DNA from: Adiantum capillus-veneris | Lineage: Eukaryota; Streptophyta; Polypodiopsida; Polypodiales; Pteridaceae | Assembly (NCBI GenBank): GCA_014529385.2 | Contig: CM043954.1 | Coordinates: forward strand, 97,056,247 to 97,120,246 | DNA: 64,000 bases | Direction: 5' to 3' | Shown here: piece by piece, positions 22,904-33,399 of the stretch | How the letters are laid out: the number at the start of each line of letters is the position of its first letter | How positions within the stretch are numbered: the first letter of the stretch is position 1 | The notes under the pieces: generated by a model | What the model was told of the DNA's origin: nothing | The model's database searches: none | What the model saw: the letters and a program-made list of their open reading frames with translations, nothing else | Made by a program: the position numbers and the translations under genes

Positions 22904-24317
22904 AGTCTAAATGAAGATCAAAGGATTGCTTTTGAGGCAGTGTTGCATGGATTGACTATTGATGGTGGGGCTATTTTTTTCCTAGATGGTCCTGCAGGGA
23001 CTGGGAAAACTTATTTGTATAATTGTTTGTTGTCACGTGTGCGTGGAGAAGGAGAAGTTGCATTGGCCACAAAATCTTCTGGTATTTCAACATTGCTATT
23101 GCAAAATGGACACACTGCACATTCTAGATTCAAGATACCCTTGGACCTTGATAGTTGTAGCACATGCAATATCCCTGTTCAAGGTCAACTTGCTGAATTG
23201 CTTAGAATGTGCAAGTTGATTGTGTGGGATGAGGCTCCTATGATGCATCGATATGCCTTCGAAGCTTTGGACAGGTCTTTGCAAGATATCATGTGCCCAA
23301 CAAATCCATTTGGTGGAAAAGTGTTGCTTCTTGGGGGAGATTTCAGACAGATCTTACCAGTGGTGTTCCAGGGAGCGCGTGCTGATGTTTTTGATGCTAC
23401 ACTTTGTCGATCGCACTTATGGAATTGTGTGAAGATTCTTAGATTGGCACATAACATGCGTGTGGGAGGTGGTGATGTTGCAAATTCTGCCTATAGAGAA
23501 TGGCTTATGGATGTAGGAAATAGGACTTTGACAATTGGTGATGAACAAATGATAGAAATCTCCCGTCACATGGTGCTTTCTTCATCCTCATTGGATGTAT
23601 TGATAGGTTGCATCTATTCAAAAATTGATAAAGATGTAGTCCATGCAGAATACTTCAGAGAGTGGGCCATCCTTGCTCCAAAAAACTATGAAGTTGATAT
23701 TGTCAATGCTAAGGCCCTGTACACAATGAAAGGTGATGTTGTGCAATACTTTAGTGCTAACTCTGTGGCTGAAAACTTGATGCAATATCCTTTCTTATAC
23801 TTTATGGAGTTTTTAAATAGTCTCACCTTGGGTGGTGGATTTCCAACACATTGCTTGGAGTTGAAAATGAATGCCCCAATAATTCTACTACACAACATTG
23901 ATCCAAGTCGAGGTCTATGTAATGGGACATGGTTGGTGTGCAAGGCATTTCATGCAAAAGTTATGGAGGCAGAAGTTAGCAGAAGTTATTATAGGTACAC
24001 GGGTAGGCACTCGGGTTTTCATCCCTCGAATATGTTTTGTGCATTCTGGTACAAAGTTGCCATTCGTTCTTAGACGGAGGCAGTTCCCAGTTAGATTGGC
24101 TTTTTGTATGACGATAAATAAATCACAAGGACAAAGCATTTCCATGTTGGGCCTATACCTGGTGACACCGGTCTTCACTCATGGACAACTGTATGTTGCA
24201 TTGTCATGTGTACGTTCAGCCATTGGAGTGAAGATTCTCCTACGTGACATTGATGTTAACGAAACAACTGCACTAACAACAAACATTGTGTACCATGAAA
24301 TATTAAACAATTCCATA
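22904..24317 (+). pseudogene. Helitron PIF1-like helicase domain
   Basis: A superfamily 1B 5'-3' helicase. The Walker A box is FFLDGPAGTGKTYLY (about 22975-23020). Motif Ia is ATKSSGISTLLL...GHTAHSRFKIPL. Walker B is LIVWDEAPMM (about 23217-23246), and motif III is LLLGGDFRQILPVV. Further motifs are NAKAL and the LKMNAPIILLHNIDPSRGLCNGT block. After a frameshift at about 23990-24020 the C-terminal motifs continue in frame 0: FPVRLAFCMTINKSQGQS and [16 protein letters not shown], where the family has SRVRS (the motif VI arginine region is altered). It would unwind DNA during rolling-circle transposition. The frameshift before motif V/VI inactivates this copy. Confidence 0.92.
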
Positions 24318-24575
24318 TGAAGGTTCCAATCCTTCTTTCTATATGACGATAAATAAGTCACATGGCCAAAGCATTACCATGTTGGGCCTATACCTGGTGA
24401 CACCGGTCTTCACTCATGGACAATTGTATGTCGCACTGTCAGGCGCATGCTCAACTGTTGGAGTGAAACTTCTCCTACGTGACGTTGATGTAATTACAAA
24501 ACAATTGCACTAACAATAAACATTATGTACCATGAAATATCAATCAATGCCATATGAAGGCTCCAATCCTTCTCA
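24105..24575 (+). repeat. 236-bp tandem duplication of the helicase C-terminus
   Basis: The segment beginning ATGACGATAAATAARTCACA at 24108 recurs at 24344 (period about 236 bp). It includes the motif VI region and the tail after the helicase stop (TACCATGAAATATYAA..., CCATATGAAGGYTCCAATCC). Copy 2 has further substitutions and ends near 24575. The duplication arose after the coding sequence stopped mattering, since copy 2 lies beyond the stop. Confidence 0.85.
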
Positions 24576-24731
24576 TCACTGTCTTCTTCTTTATATATGT
24601 TTCAAATCATAAAATATTTTGTGAATTAATTTTCTACCTCTCTCCATAACATGTACTAAACTATGTCATGTGAAGGTTTTGTTCCTTCCTCACATTGTCT
24701 ATTTTGTGGTTTCTATTTGGGTATATAGATC

Positions 24732-25503
24732 ATGGATCAAATGACTTACATCTCCGAGGTGTCCTTTCTATTAAATGTAGAAGATCATCCACATCCTGGT
24801 AGTTTTTGTCCACCATTAAGACATGATGTGGAGACTTATTGTGTTATCTTTGGGACCTTCATTTTTTCCCCCATTATTTTAAGCAGAGCCACTTTTTTGG
24901 TGTGCACCTTTGCCGCACAAAAAAATTGTTAGGACCATCCGCAAGCACTACAAGACCAGGTGTGTGTGCATGAAATCAAAAATTCACTTGGCATAAAGTA
25001 AGATTCATGGTTTTTTTGTTTCCTTATGTGTTACGGACCTTAGGAAGTTTCCATCTATCGATATCTTTACATTGCGTATTTTGGCATACTCCTCCGACGT
25101 TGAGTACGGTGTCTACTCGGTAAGGAAGGAGTGTGTGCCTTCCCAAGATGAAGATGATGCTCAATGGTTTGCTAGATATGAAGGATACTTCGTTCCCGAT
25201 GATTGGGAGTACCTCTAGAGTTCTAGGTTCACTGAGTTGATCTACCAAATCTACTTGCCTAAACAACTTGCATGTTTGGCAGTACCATACATAGCTGCAA
25301 TACCTGGTATGTGTAAATTGTTGTGTTTGGTGCTTCAATTGTATTATTTTAAAAAAAGTCTCCCTTTTTTACTACTATTGTTTGTTAATCTAGGAGATAA
25401 TCAACCTTGGGATGGAAAAACGGTCCTTAATTTAGAAATGGAGAAACTCCAAGCCGATTGCAAATTGCATGATGAAGCGAGCTACGTTGATATTGCCTCT
25501 TAG
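24732..25503 (+). other. Unidentified exon-like cargo between helicase and Helitron 3' end
   Basis: Three coding-like pieces are visible. 24732-24932 opens with an ATG (MDQMTYISEVSFLLN). 24997-25218 is open, with a plausible composition (residues such as DDAQWFARYEGYFVPDDWEY), and stops at TAG 25216-25218. The same frame continues (FTELIYQIYLPKQL...YIAAIPG) to a possible donor near 25305 (GGTATGTG). After a pyrimidine-rich stretch ending AATCTAG at about 25393 there is DNQPWDGKTVLNLEMEKLQA and a stop at 25501-25503. The GT...AG layout suggests captured exons with an intron. I do not recognise the protein, and no function is proposed. Confidence 0.35.
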
Positions 25504-25791
25504 ATCATTTGTGGCACGATAATGTCCTTGATTGTGTTTGCTTCTATGACAAACCTATCAATAGCTTTGCCATTCTTGTGATCCATTTTAGGTAATGTTC
25601 TTTGAAAATCTGGATACATTTCTAAATGTCTTGGTGTTTATTATGACTTTGTAATTCTATGCAATAGAGTTTTCCACTTGCGATTTGAGTTTGAGGGATC
25701 CAAGATATTAGGTTCATATCTTAGAGATCTTTGTTTAAGCACAACAATTCTATGCATTGATCCTCACGTTTGTGAGAGGATAGGTTGCTAT

Positions 25792-25794
<3 letters not shown>

Positions 25795-25826
<32 letters not shown>
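25795..25826. repeat. (GA)n microsatellite
   Basis: A GA run of about 30 bp inside the Helitron body. Confidence 0.95.
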
Positions 25827-25828
<2 letters not shown>

Positions 25829-26018
25829 TGCAATAAGGAAGAGAGAAAATCATGCATGTTGCTTGAGAAAAACATTAAAGTCTCTCCGTGTCTTTTCTTG
25901 AACTTTCACCTCTATGCTTTGTGTAGATTATGTTTTTTTGTATGATAAGATGTTATGTTCGTAATATTGTGCAAGGGATTGCTTCCTTTGTGGTAGTTGA
26001 CACATAGTTTAACTTTAT

Positions 26019-26603
26019 ATGCATTGTGATGTACTTTTTAATGGTACAACTATGGAAAACATGAATAAAAATGCCATCATTGAGACCAAGTCGGATGGTA
26101 TTGAGTCCACTCCTCCAAGGTTTGCCAATGTTCGAGCGGCAAAGAGAAGTGCTCGATGCGTGCGATCCTCTTCTATTAATCCTGTGGTAAATGATGGGAA
26201 TCATGAACTCATGGCTGCATCATGGGACTTCTTTGTCCGTAGTGAGTCTAGGCAATTGGACTTTGAACGACACTTGGAAGCACTTTTGGATGTGGCTCAG
26301 CAAGCGAATGGCCAATAAATTGTAGACCTTCGCAATGAGGTGCGTTTATGTGCACAACGCTTCAATGGAGGAATGGCCCAGGTTGAGGAGAACCAATTCA
26401 ACATGCTGGTACACATGGAGCAACAATTTGAATCAATGCAAAGCTCACACATGCCCAATAGGGAAATCCAGGTCCAAATTGATGCACTTAAGGACCATGT
26501 CCTTGCTTTAGAAGGAGAGGTAACCCGGATCAAGGTCCATCTGAATCGATTGAATGCATTGATGACAAAGATGGCTCGAGCTTCTGATGGCCGTGCCATA
26601 TAG
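26019..26603 (+). pseudogene. Coiled-coil protein reading frame with one internal stop
   Basis: A single reading frame of 195 codons is interrupted only by a TAA at 26316-26318, consistent with a CAA (Gln) changed by one C-to-T step. The N-terminal part is basic and Arg-rich (RAAKRSARCVRSSS). The rest is helical with heptad-like spacing of hydrophobic residues (HMEQQFESMQSSHM, QVQIDALKDHVLALEGEVTR), typical of a coiled coil. There is no recognisable catalytic motif. It sits inside the Helitron, downstream of the helicase and upstream of the 3' terminus, so it may be captured host sequence or a Helitron accessory gene. The start codon at 26019 is simply the first ATG of the open stretch. Confidence 0.5.
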
Positions 26604-28207
26604 CAAAGTTCAACCTTGGCTACTAGAAATAGTTGAAGCACGTACTTTTGTGTGTTAATTTGATTCACCATGTTGATGTACTAAAGCATACCTTGCTTTG
26701 AACTGCATTGGTAGGATAAATTAGTGAACATGTTGTTTTTTTTGGCATGAAGCCATAGAGTATACTTAAATTAAGTTTTGAGACTTTGGTTGAGATTATA
26801 TTTTTGGTCAAAACAATATGAGGTACTACCTTTGTGGCTTGGGGACATAAGGTAGCATGTTTTTAGAAAAGAGGCTTCCATCGTTACAACTATGCTTAGC
26901 TATGTGAGCTTCAAGGACGTTGCAATGAAATACTTGGAAGCTTGATAGATTCCATGATATTTTTCCACTATCTACATTTCATTCTGAAAGTTATCTTTAG
27001 GTTTACAAGTAGAAATTGTCTTACTCCTTTAGATTTGGTTCACTTTATGCACTCTCAAATAATTGGGTAGCACTTTCTAGACCCCATTATTAGTTCGTAA
27101 TGACCATTGTAGACAACTTCAGATTGAGGTCATGCACATCAAACCACTTCAATGGGATATTTTATTGTATTGATGCATATGCACGTGCCTAAATTTTGTT
27201 TTCTCTTTGCAAACAACAAAATTCCTCCTATGAAACCCTTTGCTTTTGGAAATTAGGGACCATTGAGACCCTGTTATGATGTGTATCCACAAAGTATGTA
27301 TGATGTATCCTGATTGTGGAAGGTTCAAACAAGACGATAGAGTTTGTGGGATTATTTTTACAAAAGGGTCATCGATGTATGATAGTGTAGGAAATTTGAA
27401 TGTTATTATAGTTATTATATATTACCAATTGAAACTCCACCAAAGCATCTTTTGCCACTAACTATTTTGTTGATTGCTTCCTAAGAGTTTTGACATTTTG
27501 CATGGAGTGGAAATGTAAATCGTAAATAAGATCTGTCGGGGTTTGAAGGTTTATTGGTATTGCATTTGAAGTTATTCTCTTTTTTTAAAATCTCAAAACT
27601 ATGTGTTGCCTCTGCTTTAAGTTGTTGCATATGCCTGATATTTTTCATGTTTTTCCATCTCATTATGTGAAAATGTTGAAAATTTAAGGCTTATGTACAC
27701 ATAAACGAGTAGATTTGTGTAGCTCTTTATGCATGTCTATGAGTGATCGAGAACTAAGATTTTGTTACAAATTAGACTTTCAATGGTATCAATAGTGTGC
27801 TCTTTTGGATTACACCAACATGTGGATCGCATACTACAGTTACTATGTTGATTCAATTCTCTATACACTTCGATTGTCATGAAAAGCTGATGTTATGATG
27901 TTTCTTGGACGGGGTTGAAATATTGTATTTATAGATGCCACGTCAAAGAAGGCATTGGAAAGTATCTACGTTTAGCTGGATGCTTCATCATCCGCCGTTT
28001 CTTTTCTATGGTAGGATCTAAGTATATCCTTTGAAAATTTTCCAGCTTGGTGTTCAAACTAACAATTTTCTCATTTAGATCCACCTGGTTGGAGAGGCCC
28101 ACTTAGTACGCATGATGTAGTACACATTACTGAAAGCTTTGAAGTTGTAGGTAAGGAACACCAATGAAGCACAATGCCTTTTTAAATATTTTATTATAAT
28201 TAACCAA
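26604..28207. other. Helitron interior without recognisable gene
   Basis: AT-rich sequence with no convincing frame. A short piece near 28078-28150 (residues DPPGWRGPLSTHDVVHITES) reads like an isolated exon in the plus sense but has no recognisable match. Confidence 0.5.
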
Positions 28208-28522
28208 TTGGCTTGCAGGAATCACTATTATCGTGATAACATTTTAATGGAAGTGCATGAGTTTTTCGGAGGACTCCAAGGGTACTTTCATATCAGTGTG
28301 GCTTTGAATCGTATTGCAGGTTCAACTCGTATACGGATTCGCGAACTCGGAGATCGCTTGCCGGCCAATGCAGAATACTCTTATAGGGATAGATATGAGA
28401 ATTGGAGGATTGTATTATACACCATGTGTGAGGGGCATCATCATTTTGGTAGGAGCGTTCATTGTGTGGGTCCATGGGTTCTACGAGTACCAAATGCAAC
28501 ATCCCGAAGGCTGTCGTTTTGA
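28208..28522 (+). other. Unidentified exon-like open frame in the Helitron
   Basis: A 104-residue open stretch with balanced composition (residues such as NRIAGSTRIRIRELGDRL, PANAEYSYRDRYENWRIVLY, CEGHHHFGRSVHCVGPWVL). It is preceded by TTGGCTTGCAG, which could be a 3' splice site near 28218. An overlapping frame (28314-28553) competes with it, so the coding frame is uncertain. No family is recognised. Confidence 0.3.
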
Positions 28523-28670
28523 AGTTGCAGCTGTTTTGTTAGTTAAGATTTAGTGGCTTGAAAAAAAGTTTCTTTAGAGACGAATATTAGGGCTTACAAA
28601 GACTACTTATAGTAATGGAAGTGGATTGTTGTTTTTCTTTTAGTTTCCCTTTTCCTGTTTGTCTGTCTGT

Positions 28671-28712
28671 CTCTCTCTCTCTCTCTCAAGTTTAAAAAAA
28701 CCATGTACTTAT

Positions 28713-28744
<32 letters not shown>

Positions 28745-28760
28745 TCATCCCCCCCCCCCC
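28671..28760. repeat. (CT)n tracts and C run
   Basis: Two CT runs (28671-28688 and 28721-28744) followed by a C run at about 28750-28760. Confidence 0.9.
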
Positions 28761-29004
28761 AACCTCATGTGTAGTCTTTTAAGTTTATGTTATGTAGTTG
28801 TTATGTTCATTCAATTCTCTATGCACTTTCTATTGTCGCACAAAGCCAGTGTGATTTAGGTTGATACCATAATGCATTATTGCACATAATAAAGCATTTA
28901 AGGTATGGTTGTCACTACCTTCAATTGGATGCATAAAAAATACTTACACATGTTATCCTTCTAAAGAAGGGGGGAGGGGGGGTTACACAAAATTGAATGA
29001 TACT

Positions 29005-29042
29005 CCTTGTTGGCCGTAGCAACGCGCGGGTCACATACTAGT
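29005..29042 (+). other. Helitron 3' terminus
   Basis: The sequence GGCCGTAGCAACGCGCGGGT, then TCACATA and CTAG|T, has the standard layout of plant Helitron 3' ends: a GC-rich partial hairpin (CCG...CGG around GTAGCAACGCG), a short spacer and the terminal CTRR. Here that is CTAG at 29038-29041, followed by the target T at 29042. The GCAACGCGCGGG core is one I associate with many plant Helitrons. It fixes the right boundary and confirms the plus orientation of the element. Confidence 0.85.
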
Positions 29043-29121
29043 AACTTATAATGTGGTGCTAGCTGAACTAGTATAAGGTGCCGCCTCTGATGGTGGCACC
29101 ATTTTTAAAGTGGAGAGGATT

Positions 29122-29336
29122 ATGTGTGTGTGCGCGCGCGTGTGTGTGTGTGTGTGCCACATGCATGAGGTAGTGGGGGTTTAAGGTAATGATGTGGCTT
29201 TACACACGACCATATGTGAAAATTATCTAAGTATTGAGTAGAGATTCAAAAAAGGATAGGGTGGGTTTTCATGGCTTAAGTAAACAAAGGGTGCATTTAG
29301 ATGTAAGGCATATGTGTGTGTGTGTGTGTGTGTGTG
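29122..29336. repeat. (GT)n/(GC)n and (GT)n microsatellites
   Basis: Alternating GT/GC repeats at about 29122-29157 and a GT run at about 29312-29336. Confidence 0.9.
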
Positions 29337-29423
29337 ATGTCTTGTCTCTTGTGTGATCGTCGAGCTGCAAAACACATACTCTCTAGTGGCAGCCGAAGCG
29401 AAGAGCTTCTGACATGTGTCAAG

Positions 29424-29458
29424 GGACCATAATTCCTCCCCTTTTTATAATAGTATAA
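29424..29458 (-). mobile_element. Helitron-like 5' end fragment
   Basis: The minus strand reads TATACTATTATAAAAAGGGG, then AGGAATTATGGTCCC. This closely resembles the 5' terminal region found at 1608 (TATACTACTATAAAAGGGGG, then AGGGATTCCGGCTCCC). The leading TC is not preserved. The fragment then runs into a CA/GT tract at 29336. It is probably a second, decayed minus-strand Helitron end of the same family. Confidence 0.4.
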
Positions 29459-30161
29459 ATAAGTGCTAAAAGGCCATAACAATGCAACCCACACATGAAT
29501 GGGGGGTGGGGCCTCATCTCTATATAACATGGACAGGTGTGGGAGGGGGTCAAGGGGTTCTGGCGACTTTAGGGGCCACGAAGGAAACTAGGGCCATAGA
29601 GATGGTGCCCTAAACTTACAAATGTGGCTCTCACTCTATTAAATTTTCAAATTAACAAATCTGCCCGACTTTACTAAGTTCTAAATTTATGATACCAAGC
29701 GGGCTTCCATACATATCAAGAAATACAGTAACTTGAGGAAGTACATCGCAAGATTTCCAAGGGCAAGGTCTTCAGCGCAAGTAGTGAAGGATTAAGGAGG
29801 GTCAAGGTGCGGTCGTCCACCTTTTTGCTTGAATTTAGAGTTCTATCTTAAATTTACATGTGTGCTTCGAACAACCCTCGTGGTCCCAACCATTGATCCT
29901 CTCCCCATATGTCCATGTGAATTACCGGGGGGGTTGGTGTTTTACATCGTGGGCCATGGGTGGTTCGATATCGCAGCAGAGCATGTCGAAGGTTATGCTT
30001 TTGAGCGTATTAATCTTAAGTCTCTACGGATGTTATATTTTTTGGCATGGGAAATATCACTTACTCTATATATGTTGATGCAAAGTTAGTTTGAAATATA
30101 TGTTGTGATGACTTTTGCAAAGATTCAAATGTTGTCCATCGTATAAATTTCAAACACATAC

Positions 30162-30166
<5 letters not shown>

Positions 30167-30210
<44 letters not shown>

Positions 30211-30252
30211 AGCTAGAGAAAGAGAGAGAGAGAGAGCCCAGTACATGGACAA

Positions 30253-30297
<45 letters not shown>
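30167..30297. repeat. Foldback (CT)n-AGCTAG-(GA)n plus second (GA)n
   Basis: A CT run with one interruption (30167-30210), then AGCTAG, then a GA run (to about 30235), makes a self-complementary hairpin of about 30 bp per arm. A second GA run at about 30256-30295 offers an alternative partner. Confidence 0.9.
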
Positions 30298-30298
<1 letters not shown>

Positions 30299-30434
30299 CC
30301 ACCCAGTATGTAGACAAAGGAAAATGCTCGAAAAACACCAAGGTTTAGTGTAATCCCACCTACAAATTTTGAGATTTATCTCTGCATTTTAAATTTGAAG
30401 GAGGACTGATGAAAGAGTGCCCTATAGCCCTAAT

Positions 30435-30439
<5 letters not shown>

Positions 30440-30479
<40 letters not shown>
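30440..30479. repeat. (GA)n microsatellite
   Basis: A GA run of about 40 bp. A small CG hairpin (GCCGCCG...CGGCGCC) lies nearby at about 30544-30564, and a G run at about 30588-30599. Confidence 0.95.
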
Positions 30480-30481
<2 letters not shown>

Positions 30482-31185
30482 AATGTTCATCTATTTTTAT
30501 GAGATTTGCCAAGAGCAAAGAGCTTGAGGATAATAAAGGCCATGCCGCCGCCGAAAGCGGCGCCGTTTTATACTGGTGTGAATTAAGGGGGGGGGGGGGT
30601 TGGTGTGAGATAGAGAAAATTTCTTTGCACTTATTTAGGTGCAGTTGTTGGGAGGGGTTAAGAAATAACCTTTAGCCCCTCTTTGCAGGTGTACTCTTAG
30701 GCTTATGAAAATCGTCTTTTCACCACTTTTTCGATTCCAAAGTGTCAAATTCCAAATGTAGAGCGCATAGTGTTTCGCATCAAAGTCTAGTTTTGGCAAG
30801 GGTTCCATATATGATGTTCAAGTCCTCTTAGATGGTTTAAATCAAGATTCCGTCAAGCTATAAATTGGACATTTTGGGACCGGATCTCTCTTAACTTTTA
30901 CTCTCATGATATTGAACAATAAAGGTATCACCCATCAAAGCATATGGCTCGTTACACTTTCATTAATTAATTAGTGCCACAGTTTCCCTTAAAATTGCGA
31001 AAAGTGGAAGCAAAAGTAGAGCTTTTTCGCCAACATTTTCATCATCATGCAGAGCCGCACAGTGTCGCGCTCCTTGTTCCTCTCCCCCACAGCTTCGCGT
31101 GCCAACCCCCTCCCCTCCGTTCTTCCCTGATGAAGACTATGCACATTGTTGCCCTGCAGCGTGAGCGTTTATCTTGCTTTTTGCG

Positions 31186-31189
<4 letters not shown>

Positions 31190-31246
<57 letters not shown>
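31190..31246. repeat. (GA)n microsatellite, inverted partner of the next tract
   Basis: A GA run of about 56 bp, 130 bp to the left of a CT run of about 98 bp. Confidence 0.97.
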
Positions 31247-31375
31247 ACATTTCCCTCTGAAGCACCTGAGGGGTGGTCTTCTGAATCGCTGAGGGCAATT
31301 TTGATTGATTGCTTCTGAATCAAGCAAACGAACCCTCATCAGCTCTGCGAAGCCCTCCCGTTCGCCCCTACACAT

Positions 31376-31481
<106 letters not shown>

Positions 31482-31599
31482 TCGCACACCCACAACACTG
31501 ATCTCTCTCTGTGCCTTGGCGATCTCAAACATATCCTGTCTCTCTATCTATGTCTTCGTTGTCAGGGAGCATGGTGATGCACAAAAAAAGGCAGTAAAA

Positions 31600-31735
31600 T
31601 TATCAAAATACTCCTCTAATTTGTGGAAATTCTCAACACACCCCTCAAATTTCAAAAATTCCCAATACACCCCCAGTAGTTGTCAAAAATTTCCAAAATT
31701 CCTTTCAAATTTTTCAAAATTCTCGAAACACCCGC
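31600..31735. repeat. Degenerate ~33-bp A/T-rich tandem repeat
   Basis: A loosely repeated phrase of the type AAATTCTCAACACACCCCTC, then AAATTTCAAAAATTCCC, occurs three to four times. A related copy in inverted orientation lies at about 37085-37145, on the other side of the PPR array. Confidence 0.6.
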
Positions 31736-31879
31736 GGCTGCGAGAGTAAATTTGTCCAAAATAATTTTTACTTCGTTAGCGTAGTGGGAAATTCCAAATT
31801 CCCGGCCTGTCGTTAGCCCATGTGGCTCTAAAAAAACGACGCCGTCAAAAGCTACCAGATCTTCTCCACACGCAGTTCG

Positions 31880-32190
31880 CAAGTTACAGAGCTTGTTGGC
31901 CAGTATGTATGTTACGTGCGGTTCACTTGTTAGGGCACAACAAGTTGTTGATGAGCTTCTTGTCCGGGATGTCGTCGGTTGGACTGCACTTATTGCAGGG
32001 TATGCCCGACATGGGCAGGGTCACGAAGCTCTAAGCTGTTTTCATCGCTTGCGAAGCGAGGGCCTCTCTCTGGATTCAGTCAGAGGTTGTTGGAGAAGAA
32101 TGTCGTGCTTGGCAATGCGTTGGTATACATGTATGCTAATTGTGGTGTGCTTCCCAACCGAGATGTCATCTCTTGGACTGCATTAATTGC
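31880..32190 (+). pseudogene. PPR repeats, first block
   Basis: Plus frame 0 (31893-32186) contains VDELLVRDVVGWTALIAGYA, RHGQGHEALSCFHRLRSEGL and then loses register. The following frame 2 (to 32212) has EKNVVLGNALVYMYANCG and ISWTALIAGCAQQG. These are standard PLS-class PPR units: the SWNALIAGYAQ(Q)G.G.EAL.CF helix pair and the LGNALVDMYAKCG unit. PPR proteins bind organellar RNA, and in land plants the PLS class is largely devoted to C-to-U editing. The frame change and absence of an initiator and targeting peptide show that this is a remnant. Confidence 0.82.
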
Positions 32191-32212
32191 AGGATGTGCC
32201 CAACAAGGCTAG

Positions 32213-33075
32213 GGCCAGGAAGCTTTGAATTGTTTCCATTGTATGCGAAGTGAGGATTTGTCTCCATATGCAATCACCTATGCTTGCATTTTGAAGGCAT
32301 GTGGCATTATGAGAGACATTGATATGGGCAAACAAATTCACGATGAGATTGTCAATCAGGGGCCGTTTGACAACAACTGTCATGCTTGGCAATGCTTTGG
32401 TTGGTCCATGTATGCCAAGTGTGGTGTACTTTTGAAAGCTCAAGAAGTTCTTGACGAGCTTCCTGATCGAGATGTGATCTCTTGGAAAGGTTATGCCCAA
32501 CAGGGGCACGGCCAAGAAGCATTGGGATGTTTCTAGCGGATGCAAAGCGAGGGCTTCTGTCCAGATGTAGTCACATATGCTTGCATTTTGAAGGCATGTG
32601 GCACTTTGAAAGACATTGACACAGGAAAACAAATTCATGATGAGCTTGTTAGTCGGGGGCTGTTGCAAAATATTGTCGTGCTTGGTAATGCTTTGGTTGA
32701 CATGTATGCCAAGTGTAGTGTACTTTCCAAAGCACAACAAGTTCTTGACGAGCTTTATGTCCGGGATGCAGTCTCTTGGAATGCATTGATTGCAGGATAT
32801 GCCCAACAAGATCAGGGCCAGGAAGTGTTTGGCTGTATTCATAGGATGCAAAGTGAGGGCTTCTCTCCGGATGTGGTCACCTATGCTTGTGTTTTGAAGG
32901 CATGTAGCATTATGCAAAACGCTATCATGGGCAAGCAGAGTCATGATGAGATTGTTAGGTAGGGGCTCTTACAAAAAGATGTCGTGCTTGGCAAGGCTTT
33001 GCTTGACATGTATGCCAACTGTGGTGTACTATTGAAAGCACAACAAGTTCTTGACCAGCTTTTTGTCCGGAATGA
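32213..33075 (+). pseudogene. PPR repeats, best preserved block (PLS type)
   Basis: Frame 2 stays readable for about 860 bp with only three TAG stops (32210-32212, 32534-32536 and 32960-32962) and ends at a frameshift near 33072. It carries about three repeats of the roughly 100-residue PLS super-unit. Each contains the sequence types VVTYACILKACG, DIDTGKQIHDELV, VVLGNALVDMYAKC, KAQQVLDEL, VRDAVSWNALIAGYAQQ and HRMQSEGFSPD. The stops sit where Gln codons would be expected, or are one step from CAG. No E, E+ or DYW domain follows. It is probably a pseudogene of a PLS-PPR editing-factor-like gene. The long antisense open frame over the same bases is a by-product of this periodicity. Confidence 0.88.
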
Positions 33076-33372
33076 GTCTCTTGGAATGCACGAATTACAG
33101 GATATGCCCGATAGGGGTAGGGCCAGGAAGCCAAGGGGTGTTTTCAACGAATGCGGAGGGAGGGTTTCTCCCCAAATGTAGTTTCTTGGACTGCACTTAT
33201 AGGAGGATATGCACAGCAAGGGCGGGCCAACGTGGCTAACTTTCACACAGGCTCCATCGTTTTATCGATGCACCTAGGACATCGATACGCACAGGGAGAA
33301 GGGCCGGAGCGTGGACTCTTGGCTATTTTTACAAGCTTGCAGGGAGATGCAGGGCTCTCTATAGCTTTCTAA
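33076..33372 (+). pseudogene. PPR repeats, frameshifted continuation
   Basis: After the frameshift the reading continues in frame 1 with RREGFSPNVVSWTALIGGYA, then QQGRA. Similarity then fades into non-PPR sequence (THRYAQGEGPERG and similar). The first part is still a recognisable S-motif plus the following P motif. Confidence 0.6.
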
Positions 33373-33399
33373 AGCCAAGGCAGGAACGCAACCCAGCCC

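Larger units (their letters stand above)
20104..29041 (+). mobile_element. Helitron (RepHel type), decayed; 3' end at 29041
   Basis: The plus strand carries, in order, the Helitron-like N-terminal zinc region (20.1-20.6 kb), the Rep region with the HUH motif and tyrosine helix (21.25-22.16 kb) and a PIF1-like helicase (22.94-24.32 kb). About 4.7 kb of extra sequence follows, and then a typical plant Helitron 3' terminus at 29005-29041. The fused Rep-helicase is diagnostic of rolling-circle Helitrons. Many stops and several frameshifts make it non-functional. The 5' terminus is unresolved: a candidate lies at 14262. The start given here is only the first coding evidence. Confidence 0.85.

Noticed and set aside
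32183-32944. 253-codon open frame on the minus strand, the longest minus frame around the PPR block
   Set aside because: It is antisense to clearly recognisable PPR repeats, and its own periodic peptide simply mirrors theirs.
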